From assembly GCF_002754475.1 (NCBI RefSeq), contig NZ_PEFL01000001.1, positions 62,001-126,000 on the forward strand: a stretch of 64,000 bases of DNA, read 5' to 3'. A program made the position numbers and the translations under genes. The stretch comes from Comamonas sp. 26 (GTDB lineage: Bacteria > Pseudomonadota > Gammaproteobacteria > Burkholderiales > Burkholderiaceae_C). The notes below the pieces were generated by a model. That model was not told the origin of the DNA, ran no database searches, and saw only the letters and a program-made list of their open reading frames with translations. Position 1 is the first letter of the stretch, and every line of letters starts with the position of its first letter. Positions 25,511 to 33,729 of the stretch are shown one piece after another.

Positions 25511-27192
25511 GAAGAAAAAACCAGTACCTGATGTTGCCGCTGGCTGCGGTCGCCGTATCCATGCTTGCAGGCTGCTCCAGCATGGGTAGTCTGTTTGGGC
25601 AGAACCAGCCAGTGCTCTCGCCCGCAGCCAAAGCGGCTGCCGAGATGCCGCTGGAAAAAGAAGCCGTTGTTAACACGCAGGAGACCTACCTCTCTCTGGT
25701 CAAGCAGATGCAGGCCAAGTCGCTCTGGTATGCATCTATCGCTCACCTGGATGCGCTGGACAAGCAATGGGGCGCTTCCAGCGATTCGAGATTGATGCGT
25801 GCGGATGCGTTGCGTCAGATGGGCCAGTTCAATGCAGCGACGCTTATCTACCAAAGCTTGCTGGGCAGTGCCAAGGACGGTGCTGCACGCTATGGCCTTG
25901 GTCGCGTGGCGGCCGAGAAAGGCGACTTTCGCAATGCCGCGCAGCAGATGGAGCAGGCGCGCATGAGTAACCCGGTGGACCCGCAGTTGCTCACGGATCT
26001 GGGCTATGCGCATCTGCGTGCGCGTGACCTGAATGCAGCACGCATTCCCCTCATGCAGGCCGCGCAGCTCAACCCCGAAGATACGCAGGCCAATGTCAAT
26101 CTCAGCCTGTTCATGATGGTCAGCGGCCAGGCCGCTCAGGCCGAAGAATTCATGCGCCAGCGCAAGCTGGATGCGCAGACCCAGCAGGCCGTGAAGGAGC
26201 AAGCCAGCGAATGGCTGCAAGGTGCCAAGCAGGCGGCGGCTCAAGCCGCGTCAGATCCTGCGACGCAGGCCACCGGCAAGGTCGTCAACCTCTCTCGCCC
26301 TGAAGTGACGAGATCTGCAGAAACCGTGGCTAAAACGGCGGCACCGACCCCTGCACAAGAACCTGCACAAGTGCAGGAGGTACCTGCCGCAAAAAAATCC
26401 CTGCCGGAGCCTGATGTTGCACAGGCTCCGGTAATGGCTACGGCCCAGCTGCCAGTATCTGCACCGGTTGCAACGTCTGTCACTGCGCCTGCTGCTTTAG
26501 CCGAGCTGCCTTTGCCTGCAGTGCAACCCATGCTGCCGCAAAGTGTTGCGCGTGCGCCCAGCGGTGGGCAGTGGATGGTGTCTGGCAGCAGCTTTGATTC
26601 AGCGCGCCCGCGCCACCCTGGCCAGTTCATGCCTGCGGCTTCGCAAACCTATGCTTATGCAACGCCAGCGGCCGTCCAGACTGATCCGGTTGCTCATATT
26701 CCTGCAGCGGTAGCGGTGTTGCCTCCAGTCGCAGAAGTGGCTACAACGCGTGCGCCAGTCGAGCAAAAGTCAGCTGCCAACCAAGCCGTAGTCTCTGTGC
26801 AAGAACCTGTGAAGCCTTATCTGTTCCCTGCGCCCGTGCAGAAATCGTCAGTAGCTCCTGTATCTGTAGCAACAGTTGCCCCCGCAGTAGTGCAAAAAAT
26901 ACCTGAGCCTCAGCCGCCAGTGCTGCGTCCAGAAGTAGCAAAGCCCATCGTGCCACGCCAGCCCGCAGGGCCTGCGCGATCACTGCAAGAGGGCTCCGTC
27001 GTCATGGCTGTCGCCAGCCCTGCTGCCGTTCGTCAGGCCAATCTAGCCAGTGGCAGCAAGCAGACAGTACAAGCCATGTTGCCGAGCGGCACCTCGTCAG
27101 GAGGATTGTTTTTTGAAACCCCGGAAGTCGAAGCGAGCAGCCCGCCAGTATCTGCTCACAAGACTGCTACGCCAGAGCGTGTGTGGCCCTGA
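25507..27192 (+). CDS. tadD: TadD-like lipoprotein with TPR region and long Pro/Ala-rich tail
   Basis: The 561-residue protein has a lipobox SMLAGC with acylated Cys23. A TPR region covers about 55-215 (SIAHLDALDKQWGASSDSRL, AATLIYQSLLGSAKDGAARYGLGRVAA, NPVDPQLLTDLGYAHLRARDL). From about residue 235 to the end the sequence is Ala-, Pro-, Val- and Gln-rich low complexity. TadD is the pilotin-like outer-membrane lipoprotein of Tad systems and is usually about 250-300 residues, so the tail roughly doubles its size. The tail may span the periplasm, but its role is unknown. Confidence 0.85.
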   Translation: MRRKNQYLMLPLAAVAVSMLAGCSSMGSLFGQNQPVLSPAAKAAAEMPLEKEAVVNTQETYLSLVKQMQAKSLWYASIAHLDALDKQWGASSDSRLMRADALRQMGQFNAATLIYQSLLGSAKDGAARYGLGRVAAEKGDFRNAAQQMEQARMSNPVDPQLLTDLGYAHLRARDLNAARIPLMQAAQLNPEDTQANVNLSLFMMVSGQAAQAEEFMRQRKLDAQTQQAVKEQASEWLQGAKQAAAQAASDPATQATGKVVNLSRPEVTRSAETVAKTAAPTPAQEPAQVQEVPAAKKSLPEPDVAQAPVMATAQLPVSAPVATSVTAPAALAELPLPAVQPMLPQSVARAPSGGQWMVSGSSFDSARPRHPGQFMPAASQTYAYATPAAVQTDPVAHIPAAVAVLPPVAEVATTRAPVEQKSAANQAVVSVQEPVKPYLFPAPVQKSSVAPVSVATVAPAVVQKIPEPQPPVLRPEVAKPIVPRQPAGPARSLQEGSVVMAVASPAAVRQANLASGSKQTVQAMLPSGTSSGGLFFETPEVEASSPPVSAHKTATPERVWP

Positions 27193-27222
27193 TCCTCTTG
27201 CGTGAACCCCAAAGGAAACCTT

Positions 27223-27666
27223 ATGAACATCCAGACTCCTTCCCTCACGCTGGCTCGTGCATTCACCCTAGTGGCAATGACGACGGCTATGGCTTCGGCT
27301 GCCCTTGCGCAACAGTCCAATACCAGCACAGGCAGTAGCAGCGGCGTAACCAATATGAGCGCGCCCCAAAGCGTTGCTCCAGTATCAGCAGCTCCGGCAG
27401 CCGCGCCAGCAGTTCCTGCGCTGGCTGCGGTGACTCAGGTGCCAAGCAGCACATCGTTGAATCCGCCAGCCACCAACCGTGTGGGTGATGCCACCAGCTA
27501 TCTGCTGGCACTACAGGCAGGCGGCCATTACGCATCGCGCAATGCCTACCCTGTGACCAGTGATGTAGCGCAGCGAACCTATGCGCGCTACCTCGAAAGC
27601 TTTACCCACAAGATTCCTGAAAGCTCAGACTCGCAAGTGGGCTCCTCATCAGGAGGCCGTCGTTAA
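27223..27666 (+). CDS. DUF3613 domain secreted protein of the tad locus
   Basis: The 147-residue protein has a signal peptide (FTLVAMTTAMASAALAQ) and a Ser/Ala/Pro-rich spacer. A conserved C-terminal block contains VGDATSYLLALQAGGHYASR, AYPVTSDVAQRTYARYLESF and the motif HKIPE. This block matches DUF3613, a small family that occurs within betaproteobacterial tad loci. The function is unknown; periplasmic location is predicted. AAAGGAAACC precedes the ATG. It lies between tadD and tadG in the same operon. Confidence 0.8.
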   Translation: MNIQTPSLTLARAFTLVAMTTAMASAALAQQSNTSTGSSSGVTNMSAPQSVAPVSAAPAAAPAVPALAAVTQVPSSTSLNPPATNRVGDATSYLLALQAGGHYASRNAYPVTSDVAQRTYARYLESFTHKIPESSDSQVGSSSGGRR

Positions 27667-27690
27667 GCGGTTGCTACAAGGTTTATCTAC

Positions 27691-29577
27691 ATGCCGTCTT
27701 TTGCAACAGGTCTGAGCCGTGCCCGCATACGTCGCCAATCCGGTGCAGTGGCGATGCTGGGCGCGCTATGGCTGATGATCGCTGTCATCTGCCTGGCCAC
27801 CATTGATATTGGCAATGTGTTCTGGCAAAAGCGCGAGTTGCAAAAGATTGCGGATTTGGCGGCGCTGGCGGGGGCGCAGGCGCTGACCAGCAGTGAGTGC
27901 CAAGCCAATGCAAAGCAGATTGCGACCTTGAATGGAATGACAGGCACTCCGCTGGTGGAGTGCGGTAATTGGGTGCCGGTTGCGGGAGCAACGGACTCTA
28001 ATAGTTTCTTTGTCAGCGGTGCAGTGCCAATGAATGCTAGCCGGGTCACTGCATCTCGCAACGTACCCTATTTCTTTTTCTTTGCAGCAGGGGCCAGCAA
28101 TAGTCGCGATGTGCAGGCAGTGGCGACAGCCGCGCGTAGCAGGCCGTTGGCACAGCTCAGAGTCAGAAGCAAGCTGATTCAGATTGATGACAAGAAATCG
28201 GCCATTCTCAACCCCATCATTGGGGGACTTTTGGGCGGCAGCTTGAATGTCTCTGCTGCTGGCTGGAACGGCCTGGCGAACGTCCAGCTCTCATTGCTGG
28301 ATTTTTTCAGAGAGTTAGGGCTGAAGAAAGGTCTGATCGATGTCAATGCCACCGTCATCGATTACGAAAAAATTCTTGATACCAACATCTCGGCCTTGGA
28401 CGTGATCGATGTCATGCTATCTGCGCTTCAGAGGCAAACCAATAGCAACAACAACCCCCAGGCCGTGAGTGCGGCGATAACCGCTTTGAGTGCCATTGTT
28501 TCGGCCAATATATCCAAGGTTCAGCTCAAGCTGAGGGAACTGCTGGATATCAAGTCTGGCACTTCGGATGCGGCTTTGGGCGCACAACTGAACGCACTAA
28601 ATACTGTGCAGCTTTTGGCACAGGTTTCGGGGCAAAAGAATGGTCTTGTGGTCAAGAGCAATGTTCTTGATCTTCCAGGAATCGGGGCCGTCAAAATCAG
28701 CTTGAAAGTGATTGAGCCTCCTCAGTCATCGGTGATCGCTCCACTGCCATCTGTAAGTGCAACATCTTTCGAGAATGCTGCCATTGCTGTGAAAACAGCA
28801 CAGATCCAGGCACTGATTTCTGCAGACCTCAAGGTGCTGGATGGTCTCAGTGGGCTAGTCAACATTCTGGGTGGTTTAGTGGGTTTGCTGACGTCCGTGT
28901 CACCTCAATTGACGGATATTCCAGCGAGATTTGACCTGCATATCGAAGGTGTTGGAGGTCAGGCATGGGTGGAAAGTGGGCAATGTTCTCCAACTAAGCA
29001 GATGAAGGTGCATGCGGAGACATCTATTGCCAAGATTCGGTTTGGAAGAATGGGCAATACGGCTGATGAGGCCCTGGCAAATGCCTATAGCAAAAATCCA
29101 TCCAACTATCTGCAGCCGTTCAAGGTCATTGATATCGGGCGGCAGGTGCTTTTGTTTCGAGAGGCTGGATACTACGGCGGAGTGGGGCTGAAGATTGATA
29201 CCACCGCTGGATTGAAAAACAGCAAGATTTTTAATCTTGCTGCACCTGATACTGTGTTGCCTTTGAACAGTAGCAAGGAGGCGTTTCAGAACTTCAGCAT
29301 GACGGGAATCATCGCAAGCCTGCAGGGTTTACTCAACTCGGATGCACTTCAGATCATTCAACCGCCCACTGGAAGTAGTCCACTTGCCGGGCTCGTAGGG
29401 CTGGTAAACAATATTTTGGCGGAAGTGCTCAAGACTCTCTCGAGCGTCGTTGGCAAGATACTTGCGCCTTTGTTGGACCCGGTGCTGGATCAACTGCTGG
29501 GCCTGCTTGGCATTGATGTGGCCCAGGCACAGGTAGAAGGCCGCATGGACTGCGGAGCGGTCGAGCTGGTCTACTGA
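27691..29577 (+). CDS. tadG: TadG-like pilus assembly protein
   Basis: The 628-residue protein has the TadG N-terminal signature SGAVAMLGALWLMIAVICLATIDIGNVFWQKRELQKIADLAALAGA, with one membrane helix near 20-42. A long extracytoplasmic region follows, including repeated hydrophobic helices (NPIIGGLLGGSLNVSAAGWNG) and the end LLDPVLDQLLGLLGIDVAQ. There is no clear von Willebrand A domain. It is the last gene of the tad locus. The stop codon overlaps the end of the convergent cinA gene by seven bases, and no terminator is visible. Confidence 0.85.
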   Translation: MPSFATGLSRARIRRQSGAVAMLGALWLMIAVICLATIDIGNVFWQKRELQKIADLAALAGAQALTSSECQANAKQIATLNGMTGTPLVECGNWVPVAGATDSNSFFVSGAVPMNASRVTASRNVPYFFFFAAGASNSRDVQAVATAARSRPLAQLRVRSKLIQIDDKKSAILNPIIGGLLGGSLNVSAAGWNGLANVQLSLLDFFRELGLKKGLIDVNATVIDYEKILDTNISALDVIDVMLSALQRQTNSNNNPQAVSAAITALSAIVSANISKVQLKLRELLDIKSGTSDAALGAQLNALNTVQLLAQVSGQKNGLVVKSNVLDLPGIGAVKISLKVIEPPQSSVIAPLPSVSATSFENAAIAVKTAQIQALISADLKVLDGLSGLVNILGGLVGLLTSVSPQLTDIPARFDLHIEGVGGQAWVESGQCSPTKQMKVHAETSIAKIRFGRMGNTADEALANAYSKNPSNYLQPFKVIDIGRQVLLFREAGYYGGVGLKIDTTAGLKNSKIFNLAAPDTVLPLNSSKEAFQNFSMTGIIASLQGLLNSDALQIIQPPTGSSPLAGLVGLVNNILAEVLKTLSSVVGKILAPLLDPVLDQLLGLLGIDVAQAQVEGRMDCGAVELVY

Positions 29578-30071
29578 GCTTGATGCAACTGCAAATGGAG
29601 TCTCTGCAACGCATAAGTGGTCGTGGCCTGCCTTATGTAGTGTCGGCTGCCTATCAGGTTGAGCAAAATACTATGGGGCACGCCTTGCACACACCACCCC
29701 ACCCAAACCGTTCCCACAGGCTTCTCCACCGACCCGCCTCCAGGCCCGGCAATCCCCGTCACCGCAATACTGACCTGAGCGCGGGAGTGACGAATCGCGC
29801 CTTCTGCCATGGCGCACACGACTTCTTCGCTGACGGCACCGTGTTTGGCGATCAGCTCGGCGGGCACGCCCAGCATCTCGGTCTTGGCTTCGTTGGAGTA
29901 GGTCACAAAGCCGCGATCAAACCATTGGCTGGAGCCTGCAAGATCGGTGCAGGCGGCGGCGATCATGCCTCCGGTGCAGCTTTCAGCGGTGGCCAGCATC
30001 CAGCCTTTTTCGGTCAGCTTGGCTGCCAGTTGTTGAACCAGCTCTTCAATGCTGGTTTCTTGTTCGCTCAT
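29571..30071 (-). CDS. pncC: CinA C-terminal-type nicotinamide-nucleotide amidohydrolase
   Basis: The 166-residue protein is a stand-alone CinA_C/PncC domain. Marks are LATAESCTGGMIAAACTDLAGSSQWFDRGFVTYSNEAKTEMLGV, with the catalytic Ser and Lys, and SIAVTGIAGPGGGSVEKPVGTVWVG. PncC deamidates nicotinamide mononucleotide to nicotinate mononucleotide and recycles NAD. The ATG at 30071 has GGAGA seven bases upstream; the in-frame ATG at 30083 is an alternative. It lies 23 bases after pgpA on the same strand. Confidence 0.92.
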   Translation of the reverse strand: MSEQETSIEELVQQLAAKLTEKGWMLATAESCTGGMIAAACTDLAGSSQWFDRGFVTYSNEAKTEMLGVPAELIAKHGAVSEEVVCAMAEGAIRHSRAQVSIAVTGIAGPGGGSVEKPVGTVWVGWCVQGVPHSILLNLIGSRHYIRQATTTYALQRLHLQLHQAQ

Positions 30072-30094
30072 TGTCTTCTCCATCGCTTATTTAC

Positions 30095-30688
30095 TTAGAA
30101 GAAATGTCGCCAGAGCGCGATCACAAGTAGCGTGCAAAAAGCAGCTACCAGGTCATCCCACATGATTCCCCAGCCGCCGCGCGGGCCGAAGCCTTTGAAC
30201 AGGCGGTCGGCCCATTTGACGGGCTGGGGTTTGACGGCATCAAAGAAGCGGAACAGTGCAAAGCAGACGAGCTGGCCCCAGAAACCCAGAGGCGTGCACA
30301 GCCAAAGAATGATCCACATGGCGACGACTTCATCCCAGACGATATGGCCGGGGTCGGCCACGCGCATGTGCTGGGCTGTGACGGTGCAGGCCCACCAGCC
30401 CACGGGGATGCTGGCGGCAATCACCCAGCCGATCTGTGCTTTATCCAGCCACTGCGCCAGTACCAGATAGGCAAGCCAGGCCCATAGCGTGCCGAAGGTT
30501 CCGGGAGCTATGCGGGGCAGGCCTGAGCCAAAGCCCAGCGCAATCATGTGGGCCGGGTGCTGCAGCATGAAGCTGACCGAGGGGTGAGCGATGGGAGCAG
30601 TTCCCATCTCAGCGTGCGCTTTGCTATTGATAGCTGCTTGCGCAATATATGCCTGCGCTTCAGCGATATTTGAGGGTTCGTCGGTCAT
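30095..30688 (-). CDS. pgpA: Phosphatidylglycerophosphatase A
   Basis: The 197-residue membrane enzyme has the PgpA motifs GFGSGLPRIAPGTFGTLWA, DPGHIVWDEVVAMW, RFFDAVKPQPVKWADR and GGWGIMWDDLVAA, plus four hydrophobic helices. It dephosphorylates phosphatidylglycerol phosphate. The first 40 residues are an extension not typical of the family, and its coding DNA overlaps a copy of the interspersed repeat at 30624-30665. The real start may be further in. The likely operon is pgpA-cinA, with thiL upstream in many relatives but here separated by the MuiA-like gene. Confidence 0.93.
   Translation of the reverse strand: MTDEPSNIAEAQAYIAQAAINSKAHAEMGTAPIAHPSVSFMLQHPAHMIALGFGSGLPRIAPGTFGTLWAWLAYLVLAQWLDKAQIGWVIAASIPVGWWACTVTAQHMRVADPGHIVWDEVVAMWIILWLCTPLGFWGQLVCFALFRFFDAVKPQPVKWADRLFKGFGPRGGWGIMWDDLVAAFCTLLVIALWRHFF
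30624..30665. repeat. Interspersed repeat (copy 4) inside the pgpA 5' region
   Basis: The copy reads ATTGATAGCTGCTTGCGCAA and continues into TATATGCCTGCGCTTCAGCG. It is an imperfect copy lying in the coding sequence of the PgpA N-terminal extension. Confidence 0.55.
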
Positions 30689-30789
30689 GACTTGATGATA
30701 CGCGTGGCCTTGGCTCTGCCAATACTCACCTTGTCAGGGCATCGCCAAGCCTTGCCCTTTTTAATGGGCAAGATGCGTGTCAATCGCTT

Positions 30790-32409
30790 TTACTGAAGGC
30801 CGCTGATGGGCAGGTTTTCGGGGAAGCGAATCTCATGCGTGGCCTGAAATTGCGCTGTGCTGCGTGCGGCAAGGTTTTGTTCCCAGGAAATCATGCCGTT
30901 TTGCGCATTCCAGCGGGTACTGGTGGGCTGGGGCGCGTATTGCGATTGCACCTTGATCTGCTCATTGCCAGAGATGGGAGCCGTGTCCAGCACCTGCAGC
31001 GCAATGGGCTGGTCGTGGCGATTTTCTACGGCGTAGCTGCGCACCACAGTGCGTTCGGTCTTGCTGCTGGCCCAGCCACTGCTGCCGGTATTGCTCTGTG
31101 CGGGCAGGCGGCGCACCACCACTTTCTCATCGCGGCCAAAAGACAGGCCCTGTGCCAGTGCCTGGGCGTTGCCAAAGTCCAGCCGCCCATTGCCGACCAG
31201 TGCTTCGTCGCGGAACAGGGTGACAGGGCCTGCAGGCCAGATGCCTTGCGGCGCCTGCAGCGTGGCGATCAGGTAGGCCGCCTCTTCCACGGCAGGGGCC
31301 GTGCGGGTGAGCAGGCTGGTGGCCAGATTTTCCTGCCCCAGCGAGAGCGTGGTGCGCTCGGCGCTGGATGGAACGGTGATCTTGTAGGGCACGACAAATT
31401 GCGTGCTGTATGCCGTATTGATGCTGGAGACATCCAAATCTGGAAGAGCCGGCGCGTCAGCGACTTCGGCAGTCATCTTGGCGCTGGCGCGGGCCATCAT
31501 GACCGGTGCTGGCGCAGGCGCTGCTAGGGCTATGGGCTGGACGACATCGACCACCCAAGGGCGGGGCATGGCACCTTGTGTGTTGCGTGTGGGCTGGCCG
31601 GTGGAAAGGCGCAGGCGCACATTGCTCCAGTCCTCGCCGCTGGCCTGCACGACAAAGGCCTGCCGTTCAAGCTGTACCTGATTTTTGACGCTGTTCAGCT
31701 GGGCACGGTAGGTGGGCTGCCAGCTTGGGCCGCGCACTTGATAGCTCAGTCGCACATTGGCTGCGCGGGGGCTGGCCAGTTGCACGGTGATTTTCATGAC
31801 CTGTGACTGCTGACCACCGGTGCGGTCGCGTTCCTGGCGCAGCGGCTGCAATTGCGCCAGCAGGTCTTGCTTTTGCCGCTGAACTTGGTGGGCGCGCAGG
31901 CTGTTGTCGCGGCTGCTTTGGCGCAGGACCTGGCTGGTGCTCGCAATCTGCGTGGGCGTAACTCGGGCTTCGTCGCTGGGTTTGCTCACGCCCTGCAGAA
32001 AGTCGCCCACCAGCTTGGCGGCGTTTTCTTCGGCTTCGATGCTGGCGAGCTGGTCTTCCAGCGTGCGAATCTGCTGATCCAGCGGGCTGGTGCAATCTTT
32101 GGCCGCCATCTGGCGGGCCTGCATCAGCACCTTGATCTCACCCACGCGCAGGCCTTCGTCGCCGCTGATCTGCAGGCTTTGCGTGTCCACACTGGCGGGC
32201 AGGCACTCAAAGCTCAGTTGACGGGTTTGCGCTTCAATGCGGGCCTCGCGTTGCACGGCGGCAATGCCGGGGTAGAGCGTGACCTCCGTAATCGGCGCAC
32301 GGCTGCCTGAAACGCTGAGGCTGGCACCATCCGCCGCCTGCGCATTCAATGCAGGCAGAGTGGCAGCAAGGCCGGCAAAGTAGACAGGCAGCAGATGGCG
32401 TGAACGCAT
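30790..32409 (-). CDS. MuiA-family protein (DUF4140/DUF4139)
   Basis: The protein has about 539 residues from the ATG at 32409. A signal peptide (RHLLPVYFAGLAATLPALNAQA) precedes the DUF4140 N-domain (ITEVTLYPGIAAVQREARIE). A coiled coil lies at about 120-200, and DUF4139 follows with RLSYQVRGPSWQPTYRAQL and LRLSTGQPTR. A secreted or envelope location is predicted. The family is known as mucoidy inhibitor A, but its biochemical role is unclear. It lies between thiL and pgpA on the same strand. Confidence 0.82.
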   Translation of the reverse strand: MRSRHLLPVYFAGLAATLPALNAQAADGASLSVSGSRAPITEVTLYPGIAAVQREARIEAQTRQLSFECLPASVDTQSLQISGDEGLRVGEIKVLMQARQMAAKDCTSPLDQQIRTLEDQLASIEAEENAAKLVGDFLQGVSKPSDEARVTPTQIASTSQVLRQSSRDNSLRAHQVQRQKQDLLAQLQPLRQERDRTGGQQSQVMKITVQLASPRAANVRLSYQVRGPSWQPTYRAQLNSVKNQVQLERQAFVVQASGEDWSNVRLRLSTGQPTRNTQGAMPRPWVVDVVQPIALAAPAPAPVMMARASAKMTAEVADAPALPDLDVSSINTAYSTQFVVPYKITVPSSAERTTLSLGQENLATSLLTRTAPAVEEAAYLIATLQAPQGIWPAGPVTLFRDEALVGNGRLDFGNAQALAQGLSFGRDEKVVVRRLPAQSNTGSSGWASSKTERTVVRSYAVENRHDQPIALQVLDTAPISGNEQIKVQSQYAPQPTSTRWNAQNGMISWEQNLAARSTAQFQATHEIRFPENLPISGLQ

Positions 32410-32468
32410 GAGACAGCTCTTGTTTCCAGTGAACAAGGTTTGAGCTTAACCGAGAGCGCGCACAGCGT

Positions 32469-33446
32469 TTAGCTGCCAAAGTGGTCGAAGGACTTCCACT
32501 GGCTGGCCATCAAAGCGCCATCAGCGCCGATGACGCGCAGGCCTGATCTGGCATCAATGCGGCCTATGCAGGTCACGGGCGTGGCGCTAGCGGCACCTGC
32601 GGCCAGTACATCGGCATGACGTGCGACTGGGGCGGTAAAGCACAGCTCGTAATCGTCGCCACCGGCTAGCGTGCATTGCTGCTGAAGATTCAAGCCAAAC
32701 TGCCATGAAGCGCTTTGCGGATAATCGCTGGCAGCTATCAAAGGCGTAGTGAGGCGGCTATCCACAGTGGCACCGACTTGCGACAGTTCAAGGATATGGC
32801 CGAGGTCGCCCAGCAGGCCATCGCTCACATCCAGCGCGCTGCTGGCAATGCCGTGCAGGGCAAGGCCCAGGGCGACGCGTGGTGTGGGACTTTCCAGCCT
32901 CTGGCGGGTTTGTTCAAGCAAGGCAGCTGGCAGCTGGATATGGCCTTGCAGGGCTTCCAGCGCCAGTCGCGCATCGCCCAGGTGGCCGCTGACCCAGATT
33001 TCATCGCCAGCCTTGGCACCGCTGCGCAGCAGGGCTTGACCGGGCGGTACTTCGCCAAACACGGTGATGCAGATGTTGAGCGGGCCGCTGGTGGTGTCGC
33101 CGCCGATCAACTCACAGTCGTGCGCGTCGGCCAGTGCCAGCAAGCCTGCGGCAAATTCGCTGATCCATGGCTCATCAGCGCGGGGCAGAGACAGGGCGAG
33201 GGTGAAGGCGAGAGGCTTGGCACCGCTGGCTGCCAGATCGCTGAGGTTGACGGCCAGCGCCTTGTGGCCCAGCAGGCGCGGATTGACGTCGGGGAAGAAG
33301 TGGCGGCCTTCGACCAGCATGTCGCTGGAGATGGCCAGCTGCATGCCGGGTGCCGGAGCCAGCAGCGCGCAGTCGTCGCCCACGCCCAAAGCGGCGCGGC
33401 GTACGGGCCGCTGGAAGTAGCGGCGGATCAGGTCAAATTCACCCAT
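32469..33446 (-). CDS. thiL: Thiamine-monophosphate kinase
   Basis: The 325-residue AIR-synthase-fold kinase has family motifs EFDLIRRYF, LGVGDDCALL, ISSDMLVEGRHF, LAVNLSDLAASGA, LIGGDTTSGP and GGDDYELCFT. It phosphorylates thiamine monophosphate to the diphosphate cofactor. A near-perfect copy of the interspersed repeat (32695-32744) lies in frame just before GGDDYELCFT and codes for LIAASDYPQSASWQFGL, a variable surface region in the family. The gene is last in its strand group before a 280-base gap with a CCTTG tandem repeat. Confidence 0.94.
   Translation of the reverse strand: MGEFDLIRRYFQRPVRRAALGVGDDCALLAPAPGMQLAISSDMLVEGRHFFPDVNPRLLGHKALAVNLSDLAASGAKPLAFTLALSLPRADEPWISEFAAGLLALADAHDCELIGGDTTSGPLNICITVFGEVPPGQALLRSGAKAGDEIWVSGHLGDARLALEALQGHIQLPAALLEQTRQRLESPTPRVALGLALHGIASSALDVSDGLLGDLGHILELSQVGATVDSRLTTPLIAASDYPQSASWQFGLNLQQQCTLAGGDDYELCFTAPVARHADVLAAGAASATPVTCIGRIDARSGLRVIGADGALMASQWKSFDHFGS
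32695..32744. repeat. Interspersed repeat (copy 5) inside thiL
   Basis: The copy shares CCAAACTGCC, AAGCGCTT, GGCAGCTATCAAA and the same spacing with copy 1 at 4395-4434. Here it is translated in frame within thiL on the other strand. Confidence 0.7.
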
Positions 33447-33518
33447 GAAGTCACTGGCCGCTTCAAAGGCGGCGCGTTGGGCCGCTGGTCAACGGCCATG
33501 GTTAAAACTGTTCCAGTG

Positions 33519-33543
33519 CCTTGCCTTGCCTTGCCTTGCCTTG
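33519..33543. repeat. CCTTG tandem repeat (five units)
   Basis: Five consecutive CCTTG units lie in the gap between the thiL start and the membrane protein gene. Together with the surrounding roughly 280 bases (33447-33729) this gap has no convincing gene. The repeat is of a size that can slip during replication and lies about 70 bases ahead of thiL. Confidence 0.85.
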
Positions 33544-33729
33544 CGTGACCGTGACATGGCAGATGGTCGGGAAGCCGCTGAAATCGAACACTTCGCAGAC
33601 ATGAGACTGGGTGATTGAGGGGCGATATTGGCTTGTGCATGGCTGCAAAACAGTAGAACAAGCTCTCAGATCATGAGAAAGCGAGGCTCAGCAGTATTGA
33701 AGTTCACATTTTGGGACTGCTTTTTGGAC

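Noticed and set aside
30751..30772. CTTGCCC/GGGCAAG hairpin after the MuiA-like gene as a terminator
   Set aside because: The T run is in the loop and not after the stem.
33447..33729. Possible small gene in the thiL-recombinase gap
   Set aside because: The frames here are short, run into shadow frames of neighbours and lack ribosome binding sites.
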